Below are positions 16,991-26,864 of a stretch of DNA of 64,000 nt, piece by piece. The stretch comes from Microbacterium lemovicicum (GTDB lineage: Bacteria > Actinomycetota > Actinomycetes > Actinomycetales > Microbacteriaceae). A program made the position numbers and the translations under genes. Below the pieces are notes generated by a model. The model saw nothing but the letters and a program-made list of their open reading frames with translations. It had not been told where the DNA came from and did no database searches. Position 1 is the stretch's first letter. Each line of letters begins with the position of its first letter. The DNA lies in the NCBI RefSeq assembly GCF_003991875.1, contig NZ_CP031423.1:3472001-3536000 (forward strand). Direction: 5' to 3'.

Positions 16991-18562
16991 TCAGGATGCC
17001 GGGGACCAGGCCAGGTCGGCGGAGGGCGCGACCGGGATCGGGTTCGGGTTCAGCGTCGAGACGCGCACGTTCTTCACGTCCGGCGAGATGTAGTACACGT
17101 TGTTCGTCGCGATCAGCGGCAGGAACCACGCCAGCTCGTTGGAGCGTTCCGTGACAGCCTGCTCCGCAGCATCCTTGCCGTCTCCGGTCGCCAGGATCGC
17201 GGCCTGCGTGAGCTCCGCCAGCTCGGGGTCGGTCACGCCGAAGGCGTTCGTGAAGCCCGGGCCGGTGAAGGTCTGGGAGTAGTCCGAGGCGACGTCGCCG
17301 ACGATCGGCCAGATGATGGCGGGGTACTGCTTGCTGCCGGCCTTGCCGATGAAGTCGGGGATCGCGCTGGCGACGTCGAGCGTGACGTCCACGCCGATCT
17401 CGCCCAGGTGGGCGATCGCGGTCTGCGTGATGAGCGACTGGTTGTCGAGCGGCGTCTCGGACAGGAGCGTCATCGAGAAGCCGTCGGGGTAGCCCGACTC
17501 GGCCATCAGCTTCTTGGCCGCGTCGAGGTCGTAGTCGAAGCCGGCATCGGCGACGTGACCGACCTCCTGGTCGGTCGTCAGCTGGCTGAGCGCGGTGGCG
17601 AACTCGTCGCCGCCGCGAGCCGAGACGATCGCATCGCGGTCAATCGCGTAGGCCATCGCCTGGCGCACCTTCTCGTCGCCCAGCGCCGGCACGATGGTCC
17701 CGTCGCGGTCGAGCACGATGAGGCCGTAGTTGAAGTACGGCGCGGACAGCAGGGAAAGGCCCGCCGCCGTCGCGGCCTCCGCCGTGTCGGCCCCGCCGCC
17801 GGCGAACTGCACCTGGCCGGTCGTGGCCGCGGAGATGACCGCGTTGGGGTCTCCGATGACCTGGATGGAGATCTGGTCGTACTTCTGCGCGTCGGTGTTC
17901 CAGTAGCCGTCCCAGCGGTCGTACACGTAGCTGGACTCGGCGACGGACGTGTCGGGGTTGTAGCGGTACTGACCGGTGCCGTCCATCGTGGTCAGGAGCG
18001 ACTCGGGGTTCTTCACGCCCTCCGGTCCGATGATGAGCCCGAGCTGGTTCAGCTGCGTGAGCTTGGACGGCCCGGCGGGGTACGGGCTGGCGTAGGTGAT
18101 GAGGACGGTGTCGTCGTCCTCGGCGGTGATCGTGTCGATCGGGCCGACGGTGGGAACCTGGCCGCCGCCCGCGCCCATGAAGTAGTTCATCGAGTCGGCC
18201 ACGGACTGCGCGTCGAGCTCGGCGCCGTCCTGGAAGGTCACGCCGTCGCGGATGGTGAGCTCGAGCTGGGTGTTGTCGGCGTCGCGGAACGACCACTCGG
18301 TCGCCAGACTGGGCACGAGGTCGCCGTCGCCGCTCAAGTAGATGAGCGGGTCGTAGGCCAGCGCCGTGTAGACGACGCTGCCGCCACCGCCGGCGAGCGC
18401 GGGGTTGAGGCTGATGGGGATGCCGGTGAACTGGAGGGCGAGCTTGTCGCCGCGGCCTCCGTCCGAGGTGGCGGCATCGGTCGAGGCGGCACAGCCTGAC
18501 ATCGTCAGCGCGGTGACCGCGGCGATGGCGAGCAGCGCCACGGCAGGGCGTCGGTGTGACAT
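16991..18562 (-). CDS. ABC transporter substrate-binding lipoprotein (peptide/nickel class)
   Basis: A 523-residue family 5 extracellular solute-binding protein. The signal ends in LTMSGC (lipidated Cys near residue 24). Family hallmarks are ATEWSFRDADNTQLELTIRD, GVTFQDGAELDA and AYAIDRDAIV. It is the first gene of the nine-gene operon, and its cognate permeases and ATPases follow directly. Family 5 proteins bind peptides but also opines, sugars and other compounds. The enzymes downstream suggest a non-peptide carboxylate or ester, which is inference. Confidence 0.92.
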   Translation of the reverse strand: MSHRRPAVALLAIAAVTALTMSGCAASTDAATSDGGRGDKLALQFTGIPISLNPALAGGGGSVVYTALAYDPLIYLSGDGDLVPSLATEWSFRDADNTQLELTIRDGVTFQDGAELDAQSVADSMNYFMGAGGGQVPTVGPIDTITAEDDDTVLITYASPYPAGPSKLTQLNQLGLIIGPEGVKNPESLLTTMDGTGQYRYNPDTSVAESSYVYDRWDGYWNTDAQKYDQISIQVIGDPNAVISAATTGQVQFAGGGADTAEAATAAGLSLLSAPYFNYGLIVLDRDGTIVPALGDEKVRQAMAYAIDRDAIVSARGGDEFATALSQLTTDQEVGHVADAGFDYDLDAAKKLMAESGYPDGFSMTLLSETPLDNQSLITQTAIAHLGEIGVDVTLDVASAIPDFIGKAGSKQYPAIIWPIVGDVASDYSQTFTGPGFTNAFGVTDPELAELTQAAILATGDGKDAAEQAVTERSNELAWFLPLIATNNVYYISPDVKNVRVSTLNPNPIPVAPSADLAWSPAS

Positions 18563-18666
18563 TCGTTGCTCCTTTGCAAGGGTCAGGGGTCACTCATCGA
18601 CACCCTCGATCCGGAAACTTATCAAGTAGACTGATGATTCACAACCCTTCCCGGAAGGCTTCGCCG

Positions 18667-20133
18667 ATGAAACCCTCTGCCCGGTCCGTCACGTTCCTCG
18701 ACGGCGCGCGTGCGCCGTTCGGCACCGCCGCCCTGTCGCCGGGCGCCGAGGTCCCCGCCGCCTCCCGCCTCACGATCGATCTCGACGGTGCCCGCTACGT
18801 CGAGGAGGAGTTCCTGCTGTCCGGCTCCGCGGGAACCTGGGAGACGGGCGACCCCGGCGCTCCGCGGCGACGGGACGACGGCATCCCGTATCGCACCCGT
18901 TTGCTGGTGCGACGGCCCTCGTCGCTCCGCGATGCCACCGGTGTGACGCACGTCGAGCCGCTGCATCCGCACCGCGACGCCGGTCTCACCTGGGACGCGC
19001 TCGCACCGCATCTCCTCCGCCGCGGCGACGCGTGGGTCGGGGTCACGGTGTTCCCCGACGTCGCACGGCTCATGCGCGATCAGCTCGATCCCGGCCGTTA
19101 CGGGCAGCTGCTCGTGCCGGGGCTCGGCACGGAGTGGGACGTGCTGTCCGACGCGCTCGGCGCGGTCCGCGAGAACGCGCTCGGCGCACTCGAGACCCGG
19201 CGGATCGTGCTGTCGGGCTGGTCGGCGACGGGCAGCGTCTGCCGGGTCTTCGCACGCGAGGGCTTCGCGACCGCGCGCGGCGGGCTCGTCGACGGCATCG
19301 CCATCGTCATCTCGTCGGGCGGGGCCGGGCCCGCCGGGTACCCACCCCTCACCCCGGATGCCGCGATGGTCGACCTGGCCGACCCGCGGCGGACGGTGCG
19401 CGACGTGGGCGTGCCCGTCTTCGAGATCCTCAGCGAGACCGAGTCCGAGACGCATCGCGCACAGCTGCGCGACGACTCTGACGACGCGGGCGACACCTAC
19501 CGCCTCTACCAGCTGGCCGGCGCCGCGCACATCGAGGACTGGCCCGGACGCCACGCCACCAACGCGCAGACGCTCGCCGCGGCGGGTCACGCCGACGGCG
19601 CCGTGCCGATGCGGGAGGCGCTGACCGACGCCCGCTCCGACCTCGTCGTACGGGCCCTCTTCGACCGGCTCGTAGACGCGATCGACGGCCATGCCGCACC
19701 CCGCGCTCCCCGGTTCGCCTACGAGACGGGCGACGTGCCGGAGGAGCGGATGCTGCGGCGCGACGCCGACGGCAACGTGCTCGGCGGCATCCGCACGCCC
19801 TGGATCGAGGCCGCCCTCGCGGCCTACGCCCCGCACGGCACGCCCGCCGCCGAGGGGTCGGGACCCGACTGGACGCCGATGGCGAATGCCGGATTCGCGG
19901 CACGGCTGACAGGGACCATGACGCCGTTCCCCCCGGCGGAGGTGCGCCAACGGTTCCCGTCGCGGGAGTCCTATCGGGAGGCGTTCACCGCGTCGACCGA
20001 CGTGCTGCTGGCCGATCGGATGCTGCTCGCTGACGATGCGGGCGAGCTGATCTCGGCGGCGACGAGGCGGTGGGAGGCGGCAGCGGGTGCGGGCGATGCG
20101 ACGGCCGTCCCCTCGCCGGAAGCGGGCGTCTGA
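18667..20133 (+). CDS. Alpha/beta hydrolase domain protein, about 488 residues
   Basis: A large hydrolase resembling the alpha/beta hydrolase domain family annotated in actinobacterial catabolic loci. The nucleophile elbow is LSGWSATGS (GWSATG). The acid could be in VFEILSETE, and the histidine in LAGAAHIEDWPGRH. No signal peptide. The ATG at 18667 has GGAAGG eight bases upstream; the in-frame ATG at 18634 lacks a site. A TAGACT -10-like hexamer lies at 18627-18632. It is divergent from the importer operon and followed after one base by the CapA-type gene. Confidence 0.75.
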   Translation: MKPSARSVTFLDGARAPFGTAALSPGAEVPAASRLTIDLDGARYVEEEFLLSGSAGTWETGDPGAPRRRDDGIPYRTRLLVRRPSSLRDATGVTHVEPLHPHRDAGLTWDALAPHLLRRGDAWVGVTVFPDVARLMRDQLDPGRYGQLLVPGLGTEWDVLSDALGAVRENALGALETRRIVLSGWSATGSVCRVFAREGFATARGGLVDGIAIVISSGGAGPAGYPPLTPDAAMVDLADPRRTVRDVGVPVFEILSETESETHRAQLRDDSDDAGDTYRLYQLAGAAHIEDWPGRHATNAQTLAAAGHADGAVPMREALTDARSDLVVRALFDRLVDAIDGHAAPRAPRFAYETGDVPEERMLRRDADGNVLGGIRTPWIEAALAAYAPHGTPAAEGSGPDWTPMANAGFAARLTGTMTPFPPAEVRQRFPSRESYREAFTASTDVLLADRMLLADDAGELISAATRRWEAAAGAGDATAVPSPEAGV

Positions 20134-20134
20134 C

Positions 20135-21256
20135 GTGACCGCGCAGCCTCTCGTCATCGCCGCCGTCGGCGACCTCATCGTCGATCAGCCTGAGCCTGGC
20201 CGGTTCTTCCGCGACGTGACCGCACATCTCCGAGCGGCCGATCTCGCGATCGGCCACATCGAGGTGCCGCACTCGACGACGACCGAGGTGACGAGCGTCG
20301 ACGTGCCCGCCCCGCCCGCCGACCCGAGGCACCTCGCCGCGGTCGCCGACGCCGGCTTCGGCGTGGTCACGCTCGCCGGCAACCACATCTACGACTCCGG
20401 TGCGACCGGCATCGCCGACACGATCGCCGCGGCCGCCCGCGTCGGCATGGTCACGGCCGGCGCCGGTGCAGACCTCCCCGCCGCGAAGCGGCCCGCGGTG
20501 CGGGAGATCGCCGGTCGCCGCGTGGGCGTGGTCAGCTACAACTGCGTCGGGCCCCGCGAGTCGTGGGCGACGAGCCGCAAGGCCGGCTGCGCCGCCGTCG
20601 ACGTGCTCACCCACTACGAGATGCGCAACGCGAATCCCGGCGGACCCCCGCGCGTCCGCACCTTCTGCGACCCGGCGTCGCTGCAGGCCTTCCGCGACGA
20701 CATCGCCGCGGTCGCCGCCGAGACCGACGTCCTCGTCGTCGCCCTCCACAAGGGGCTCGTCCACACGCCCGCGCGGCTGGCGGACTACGAGACCGAGATC
20801 GCCCATGCCGCGATCGACGCGGGGGCGCACGCCGTCATCGGCCACCACGCGCACATCGGCCGCGGGGTCGAGCTCTACCGGCAGCGGCCGATCTTCCACG
20901 GCCTGGGCAACTTCGTGACGGTGACCGACGCCCTCACCCCGTCGCACGACTCGTCCGAGGAGGCCGCGGCCTGGGCGGCCGGCCGCGCCGAGGTGTTCGG
21001 CTTCGTCCCCGACCCGGCGATGCCCGCGTACCCCTTCCATCCCGAGAGCCGGCACACGATGATCGCCCGGCTGACGATCGGAGACGAGGTCGCCGCCTCC
21101 TTCGTCCCCTGCTGGATCGAGGACGACGGCCGGCCCGTCCCGCACGGCCGCGACGCCCGCGGCGAGCAGATCCTGGAGTACGTCCGCTCCATCTCCGCCC
21201 GCGCCGGGCTGATCACGCGCTACGACTGGGACGGCGACCTCATCCGCGTCCACTGA
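20135..21256 (+). CDS. CapA-type metallophosphoesterase
   Basis: A 373-residue protein of the CapA/PgsA superfamily (calcineurin-like phosphoesterase fold). Metal-site motifs are visible: AVGDLIVD, LAGNHIYDSG, ALHKG and GHHAHIGRG, followed by GLGNFV. CapA homologues were first linked to polyglutamate capsule, but most are cytoplasmic phosphoesterases of unknown substrate. No signal peptide is present here. The GTG at 20135 is chosen because it directly follows the stop of the hydrolase gene and starts the first beta strand; earlier starts add a basic tail read from the upstream gene. Confidence 0.8.
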   Translation: MTAQPLVIAAVGDLIVDQPEPGRFFRDVTAHLRAADLAIGHIEVPHSTTTEVTSVDVPAPPADPRHLAAVADAGFGVVTLAGNHIYDSGATGIADTIAAAARVGMVTAGAGADLPAAKRPAVREIAGRRVGVVSYNCVGPRESWATSRKAGCAAVDVLTHYEMRNANPGGPPRVRTFCDPASLQAFRDDIAAVAAETDVLVVALHKGLVHTPARLADYETEIAHAAIDAGAHAVIGHHAHIGRGVELYRQRPIFHGLGNFVTVTDALTPSHDSSEEAAAWAAGRAEVFGFVPDPAMPAYPFHPESRHTMIARLTIGDEVAASFVPCWIEDDGRPVPHGRDARGEQILEYVRSISARAGLITRYDWDGDLIRVH

Positions 21257-21293
21257 GTCCCGCGCGCCGCGGCCCCGTGCCAGCATGGCTGGC

Positions 21294-22088
21294 ATGCTGA
21301 TCGATCTCACCGGCCGGACGGCCGTCGTCACCGGATCCACGGCCGGCATCGGCTTCGCCATCGCCCGCGGGCTGGCCGGGGCCGGCGCGCGGGTCGTCGT
21401 CAACGGCCGCTCCCCGGAGACGGCGGATGCTGCGGCCCGGCGCATCCGCGAGGAGGTTCCCGCGGCATCCGTCCTCTCCGTCGCCGCCGACGTCACGACC
21501 GAGGACGGCGCGCGCAGGCTCGTCGACGAGGCCGGCGATGTGGACGTGCTGGTCAACAACCTCGGCATCTTCGGCGCGACACCCGCGCTGGAGATCGGCG
21601 ACGAGGAGTGGCGGCGGTACTTCGACGTGAACGTGCTCGCCGCCGTGCGGCTGATCCGCCTGGTGCTGCCCGGGATGATGGAGCGCGGATGGGGTCGCGT
21701 GCTGAACATCGCGAGCGATTCGGCGGTCGTGATCCCGGCGGAGATGATCCACTACGGCGTCTCCAAGACGGCGCTGCTCGGCGTCTCGCGGGGCTTCGCG
21801 AAGGCCGCCGCGGGCACGGGTGTCACGGTCAACTCGGTGATCGCCGGTCCGACGCACACCGGCGGCGTCGAGGACTTCGTCTACGAGCTGGTCGATCGCG
21901 ATCTGCCGTGGGACGAGGCGCAGCGCGAGTTCATGCGAATCCATCGACCGCAGTCTCTGCTGCAGCGTCTCATCGAGCCCGAGGAGATCGCGAACATGGT
22001 GGTCTACCTCGCCTCACCGCTGGCCTCGGCCACGACGGGCGGAGCGCTGCGGGTCGACGGCGGCTACGTCGACTCGATCCTGCCGTAG
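21294..22088 (+). CDS. Short-chain dehydrogenase/reductase
   Basis: A classical SDR of 264 residues with the cofactor motif TGSTAGIG, NNLGIFG, a catalytic Ser in NIASDSA and YGVSK as the Tyr/Lys pair. It ends in GGALRVDGGYVDSILP. NAD(P)-dependent, cytoplasmic. An ATG three codons upstream (21285) is equally possible, as neither has a clear ribosome binding site. It follows the CapA-type gene by 37 bp and probably belongs to the same metabolic set. Confidence 0.9.
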   Translation: MLIDLTGRTAVVTGSTAGIGFAIARGLAGAGARVVVNGRSPETADAAARRIREEVPAASVLSVAADVTTEDGARRLVDEAGDVDVLVNNLGIFGATPALEIGDEEWRRYFDVNVLAAVRLIRLVLPGMMERGWGRVLNIASDSAVVIPAEMIHYGVSKTALLGVSRGFAKAAAGTGVTVNSVIAGPTHTGGVEDFVYELVDRDLPWDEAQREFMRIHRPQSLLQRLIEPEEIANMVVYLASPLASATTGGALRVDGGYVDSILP

Positions 22089-22153
22089 CCGCCGCGCGGC
22101 GTCGGCGCGGCCCGGCGTCGGCGCGGCGCCTCGCAGCGCCGGGCCCACCTGCG

Positions 22154-22211
22154 CGAGCAGTCACAACACGCCGTTCCACGTTCGGCTGGAACAGCGTGTT
22201 GCGACGTCTCG
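22154..22211. repeat. 58-bp palindromic element, copy 1
   Basis: Imperfect inverted repeat. The right arm reads from its end CGAGACGTCGCAACACGC and the left arm CGAGCAGTCACAACACGC, followed by GTTCC/GGAAC. It sits between convergent genes (SDR and SulP transporter), so it could end transcription in both directions. Three more copies of the same length occur at 24344, 26533 and 61331. Confidence 0.85.
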
Positions 22212-22227
22212 GCACCGCCGCCCCGAT

Positions 22228-23742
22228 TCAGTGGCCGGCGCCGAGCCCGCCGCTGAGCCGCCCGTGGAAGCGGGTCGTCGCCTCGTTCATCCCCTCGAGG
22301 GTGACGGTCTTGCCGAGCCGGTCGTATTTCGTGCGCACGGCGTCGAGGGCCGCGACCGTCGAGGCGTCCCAGATGTGCGAGCGCGACATGTCGATGACGA
22401 TGCGCTCCGGATCCTGCGTGTACGAGAACTGCGTGGTGAGGTCGTTGCTCGAGGCGAAGAAGAGCTCGCCGTCGACGTCGTAGTGGGCGGTGGCCGCGGC
22501 ATCCGTCCCCTCGATCCGGCGCGTGACCGTCACGAAGTGGGCGACGCGTCGTGCGAACAGGATCATCGCGGCGATGACGCCCCCGCCCACGCCGAGGGCG
22601 AGGTTGTGGGTCCAGACGGTGATGACCACGGTCACCACCATGACGAGGGTCTCGCTCTTCGGCAGGCGCCGCAGCGTCGAGGGCCGCACGCTGTGCCAGT
22701 CGAAGGTCGCCACCGAGACCACCACCATGACGGCGACCAGGGCCGCCATCGGGATGATGGCCACGACGTCGCCGAGCACGAGCACGAGGATCAGGAGGAA
22801 GACGCCGGCGAGGAAGGTGGAGATGCGCGTACGGGCGCCCGAGGCCTTCACGTTGATCATGGTCTGCCCGATCATCGCGCAGCCGCCCATGCCGCCGAAG
22901 GCCCCGGAGAGGATGTTCGCCGCACCCTGTCCGAGCGCCTCGCGCGTCTTCGGCGAGTGCGTGTCGGTGATCTCGTCGACGAGCTTGGCCGTCATAAGCG
23001 ATTCGAGCAGTCCGACGACGGCCATCGCGGCGGCGAAGGGCAGGATGATGCCCAGCGTCTCCCACGTCACAGGCACGTCGGGCAGGAACAGCTCCGGCAG
23101 GCTCTCGGGCAGTGCGCCCTGGTCGCCCACCGTCGGAACGCTGATGCCGAAGACGACCGCCGCGCCCGTGAGGAGCGCGATCGCGAAGAGCGGCGCGGGC
23201 ACGACGCGCGTGACGAGCGGCATGAGGTACATGATCAGCAGCCCGACCACGACGAGGGGATACACCGCCCACGGCACGCCGATCAGCTGCGGCACCTGCG
23301 CGATGAAGATCAGGATCGCGAGCGCGTTGACGAAGCCGACCATCACGCTGCGCGGGATGAAACGCATCAGCTTGGCGACGCCGAGCACGGCAAGGACGAT
23401 CTGGATGACGCCGCCGAGCAGCACCGTGGCGATGAAGTAGTCCATGCCGTATTCGCGGGCGACCGGAGCGATCACGAGCGCGATGGCGCCGGTGGCGGCG
23501 GTGATCATCGCCGGACGTCCGCCGAGGAACGAGATGGCGACGGCCATGATGAACGACGAGAACAGCCCGAGGCGCGGATCCACGCCGGCGATGATCGAGA
23601 ACGCGATCGCCTCGGGGATCAGGGCGATCGCGACGACGAGTCCGGCGAGCACCTCGCGCGTCAGGAGGCGCGGGCTGCGGAGGGCCTGCAGCACGGTGGG
23701 TTCGATGCGCGGCCGGGTCGGCGCGGGCGTGACGGCGGTCAT
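22228..23742 (-). CDS. SulP-family anion transporter with STAS domain
   Basis: A 504-residue transporter. A hydrophobic core of 10-14 helices contains AIALIPEAIAFSIIAGVDP, the SulP signature region, and GGMGGCAMIGQTMINVKASG. A cytoplasmic STAS domain forms the last 110 residues (ERIVIDMSRSHIWDAST). Family members move sulfate, bicarbonate or other anions. The ATG at 23742 has GGAG four bases before it; the frame is open further upstream but reads as unstructured sequence. A MerR gene is divergent. Confidence 0.92.
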   Translation of the reverse strand: MTAVTPAPTRPRIEPTVLQALRSPRLLTREVLAGLVVAIALIPEAIAFSIIAGVDPRLGLFSSFIMAVAISFLGGRPAMITAATGAIALVIAPVAREYGMDYFIATVLLGGVIQIVLAVLGVAKLMRFIPRSVMVGFVNALAILIFIAQVPQLIGVPWAVYPLVVVGLLIMYLMPLVTRVVPAPLFAIALLTGAAVVFGISVPTVGDQGALPESLPELFLPDVPVTWETLGIILPFAAAMAVVGLLESLMTAKLVDEITDTHSPKTREALGQGAANILSGAFGGMGGCAMIGQTMINVKASGARTRISTFLAGVFLLILVLVLGDVVAIIPMAALVAVMVVVSVATFDWHSVRPSTLRRLPKSETLVMVVTVVITVWTHNLALGVGGGVIAAMILFARRVAHFVTVTRRIEGTDAAATAHYDVDGELFFASSNDLTTQFSYTQDPERIVIDMSRSHIWDASTVAALDAVRTKYDRLGKTVTLEGMNEATTRFHGRLSGGLGAGH

Positions 23743-23849
23743 GGGGCTCCAGAGGAACAGGGCGAGCGGGGGCTCGACGGCGGAGCGCGGCACTGCGCGG
23801 AGGGAAGGAGGGGAGAAGATGGGATGTCGCGGCACCGGCGACCACGATG

Positions 23850-23872
23850 AACCCTACCGTAACGTCAGGGTT
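23850..23872. promoter_or_regulatory. Dyad operator ahead of the MerR gene
   Basis: AACCCT-N11-AGGGTT with the centre ACCGTAACGTC, 19 bp upstream of the MerR start and between it and the SulP gene. MerR proteins bind such dyads within promoters. It probably mediates autoregulation. Confidence 0.5.
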
Positions 23873-23891
23873 GCGCCGAGAAGAGGACGAG

Positions 23892-24263
23892 ATGCCCGGA
23901 CCCGGGACGATGCACATCGGCGAACTCGCCGAGCGCACCGGGCTGTCGCTGCGGACGCTGCGCCACTACGACGAGATCGGCCTGCTCACCCCGTCGGGGC
24001 GCACGGACGGCGGCTTCCGGCTGTACACGGCCGACGATGAAGCCCGCCTGCTGCTCATCCGGCGCATGAAGCCTCTGGGGTACTCGCTCGAGGCGATGGG
24101 CGAGCTGCTCGCCGTCATCGACGGGCTCGAGGCGACGCCCGGCGACCGCGTGCTGCAGCAGCGCCTCGACGCCATCCGGGCGGAGGCCCTCGAGCGACGC
24201 GGACGTCTCGAGGCGCAGCTCGCCGCCGCCGACGAGTTCGTCGAGCGGCTCAGCGGCCGCTGA
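23892..24263 (+). CDS. MerR-family transcriptional regulator
   Basis: A 123-residue regulator. The N-terminal HTH is MHIGELAERTGLSLRTLRHY, the wing YDEIGLLTPSGRTDGGFRLY, and a C-terminal dimerisation helix completes it. There is no C-terminal effector domain and no metal-binding Cys cluster, so it is a small MerR of unknown signal. The ATG at 23892 follows AAGAGGACGAG. Candidate targets are its own promoter (dyad 23850-23872), the divergent SulP gene and the aldo/keto reductase downstream. Confidence 0.93.
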   Translation: MPGPGTMHIGELAERTGLSLRTLRHYDEIGLLTPSGRTDGGFRLYTADDEARLLLIRRMKPLGYSLEAMGELLAVIDGLEATPGDRVLQQRLDAIRAEALERRGRLEAQLAAADEFVERLSGR

Positions 24264-24343
24264 CGGCACCGCTCCCGCGCCCGCGCCCTCTAGCGCCCGC
24301 TCCCGCTCTCGCTCCCGCGCCCCTCTCGCTCGCGCTCTCGCCG

Positions 24344-24401
24344 CGAGAAGTCGCAACACGCCGTTCCACGGTCGGCGGGAACGGCGTGTTGCGACGTCTC
24401 G
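24344..24401. repeat. 58-bp palindromic element, copy 2
   Basis: Near-perfect inverted repeat. Arms CGAGAAGTCGCAACACGC and its partner, then GTTCC...GGAAC inside. It lies between two co-oriented genes, MerR and aldo/keto reductase, downstream of a pyrimidine-rich tract (24270-24340). Confidence 0.88.
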
Positions 24402-24477
24402 CCGGGGAGGTGGGGGAAGGGGGGAGGACGCCCCGGCACCAGGCGACGCCGCACGCTCCACGACATGGCCGGAGTAG

Positions 24478-25509
<1,032 letters not shown>

Positions 25510-25641
25510 GCCGCCACCCTCCGGACGACCGCGTAGCGCGGCATCCTGTTTCGCGCAAGGTGCATCCGCAACGGCCGCGCCGGACGAATCTCTGAGAAAG
25601 GTGCCGTCCACTCGCACGGCTCGCACTCACGGAGGTGTCCC

Positions 25642-26451
25642 ATGACCACGATGACCCGCACACGAGGATCGGCGACGAGCCGGCGCATCACGGCCGGCCG
25701 ACTGCTGGTGCTGATCCTGGCGATCGGTCAGCCGGTGTCGTCGCTGGCGTTCGATCTGCTGTCACCGAACGAGCTGCAGGGCGGGGCGGACTTCTCGCCC
25801 ATCGTGCCCCCCGGGCCGATGTTCAGCATCTGGGGACTGATCATCGTCGCGAGCATCTTCTGGTCGCTGCTGCAGGCGCGCCCGAGCGTGCAGGTCTCCC
25901 CTCTGCGCGACCGGCTGGTCGCCCCGAACTCCGCGCTCTACGTCGGGTTCTTCCTCTGGCTCTCGGCCGCCGCGATCGGTCAGCAGTCGCCGCTCACGCT
26001 GGTCGTCTTCGTGCTGATCGTCGGGGCGAACCTCGTCGCGTGGGCGCGCATCTCGCAGGGGCGCGAAGAGATCGCCGGCTGGAAGAGGGTCGACCGCGTC
26101 TCGCTGTACCTGTCGCAGGGCGTCTACGCCGGCTGGACGTCGATGGCGTTCTTCGTCAACGTGGCGACGGTCGTGCAGGGCAGCGGGGCTCCGATCGAGG
26201 GCGGCTGGGGCACGACGTGGCAGATCCTCGTGATCGCCGCGGCCGCCGGCACCGCTGTGCTGTTCCTCGTGGTCTCGCGCGGATCGATCTGGTACGCCGC
26301 CATCGCCTCCTACGCCCTCGTCGGTGCGACGATCTCGACGGCCGTGTCGGGGTTCGGCGTGCTGTCGGTCGCGCTCGTGTCGGGCCTGGTCATCATCGCG
26401 GTGACGACGATCGCGGTTCGTCGCCGGCTGGGTCCGGCCGTCCAGCGCTGA
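25642..26451 (+). CDS. TspO/MBR-like multi-spanning membrane protein
   Basis: A 269-residue protein with about seven helices. The segment PPGPMFSIWGLIIVASIFW matches the PPGxxFxxWxxLY element of tryptophan-rich sensory (TspO/MBR) proteins, but the protein is longer than the 160-residue five-helix form. Trp-containing helices recur (FFLWLSAAAIG, YAGWTSMAFF). Function unknown; TspO proteins bind porphyrins. Start supported by GGAGGTG. Confidence 0.6.
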   Translation: MTTMTRTRGSATSRRITAGRLLVLILAIGQPVSSLAFDLLSPNELQGGADFSPIVPPGPMFSIWGLIIVASIFWSLLQARPSVQVSPLRDRLVAPNSALYVGFFLWLSAAAIGQQSPLTLVVFVLIVGANLVAWARISQGREEIAGWKRVDRVSLYLSQGVYAGWTSMAFFVNVATVVQGSGAPIEGGWGTTWQILVIAAAAGTAVLFLVVSRGSIWYAAIASYALVGATISTAVSGFGVLSVALVSGLVIIAVTTIAVRRRLGPAVQR

Positions 26452-26485
26452 GCCGCCGGGGCGCTGACGTTCCTCGTCCCGCACC

Positions 26486-26520
26486 GCCCTGCCCTGCCCT
26501 GCCCTGCCCTGCCCTGCCCT
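26486..26520. repeat. GCCCT microsatellite, seven units
   Basis: Seven exact tandem copies of GCCCT in the intergenic space after the TspO-like gene. Pentanucleotide repeats can change length by slippage. It is outside coding sequence. Confidence 0.9.
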
Positions 26521-26532
26521 GCCGAGCCCCGC

Positions 26533-26590
26533 CGAAACGTCGCAACACGCTATCCCGCGCCGTCAGCGAAAGGCGTGTTGCGACGTTTCG
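26533..26590. repeat. 58-bp palindromic element, copy 3
   Basis: Arms CGAAACGTCGCAACACGC and the matching right arm ending CGTTTCG; the centre differs from copies 1 and 2. The A-T pair in the arm replaces the G-C pair of other copies on both sides, a compensated change that supports a selected hairpin. Lies between convergent genes. Confidence 0.87.
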
Positions 26591-26658
26591 CGGAAGGGTG
26601 ACGAACGTGACCGCGTGCGCAGCGCGGCGGGGCGACGCGGCATCGCATCGTTGTCACG

Positions 26659-26831
26659 TGACGCTTCCTGCTGTCATCACAGGCCGGTTCCCGCAGCGAG
26701 CGTCAGATGAACGGACGCAACCGAGCCGATTCCCGCGGCGAGCGCCAGATGAACAGACGCACCCGCGCCGGTTCCCGCAGCGAGCGCCAGATGAACGGGC
26801 GCAACCGCGCCGGTTCCCGCGGCGAGCGTCA
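26659..26831. repeat. 47-bp palindrome and 42-bp tandem repeat
   Basis: The 47-bp palindrome (26659-26705) begins TGACGCTTCCTGC and ends GCGTCA. Its right half is amplified: 42-bp units start at 26686, 26728 and 26770, with a 20-bp partial fourth to 26831. Each unit carries TTCCCGC, a GAGCG(T/C)CAGATGAAC run and CGCAACC or similar. The gap 26452-26864 holds this, the microsatellite and a 58-bp palindrome; no gene is seen. Confidence 0.85.
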
Positions 26832-26864
26832 GGCGGTGAGCCGAGCGGATGCCGCGGGCAGCCG

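Noticed and set aside
22154..22211. 58-bp palindromes called as plain terminators
   Set aside because: Position between convergent genes fits for copies 1 and 3, but copy 4 lies in a divergent promoter region. Called as a repeat family instead.
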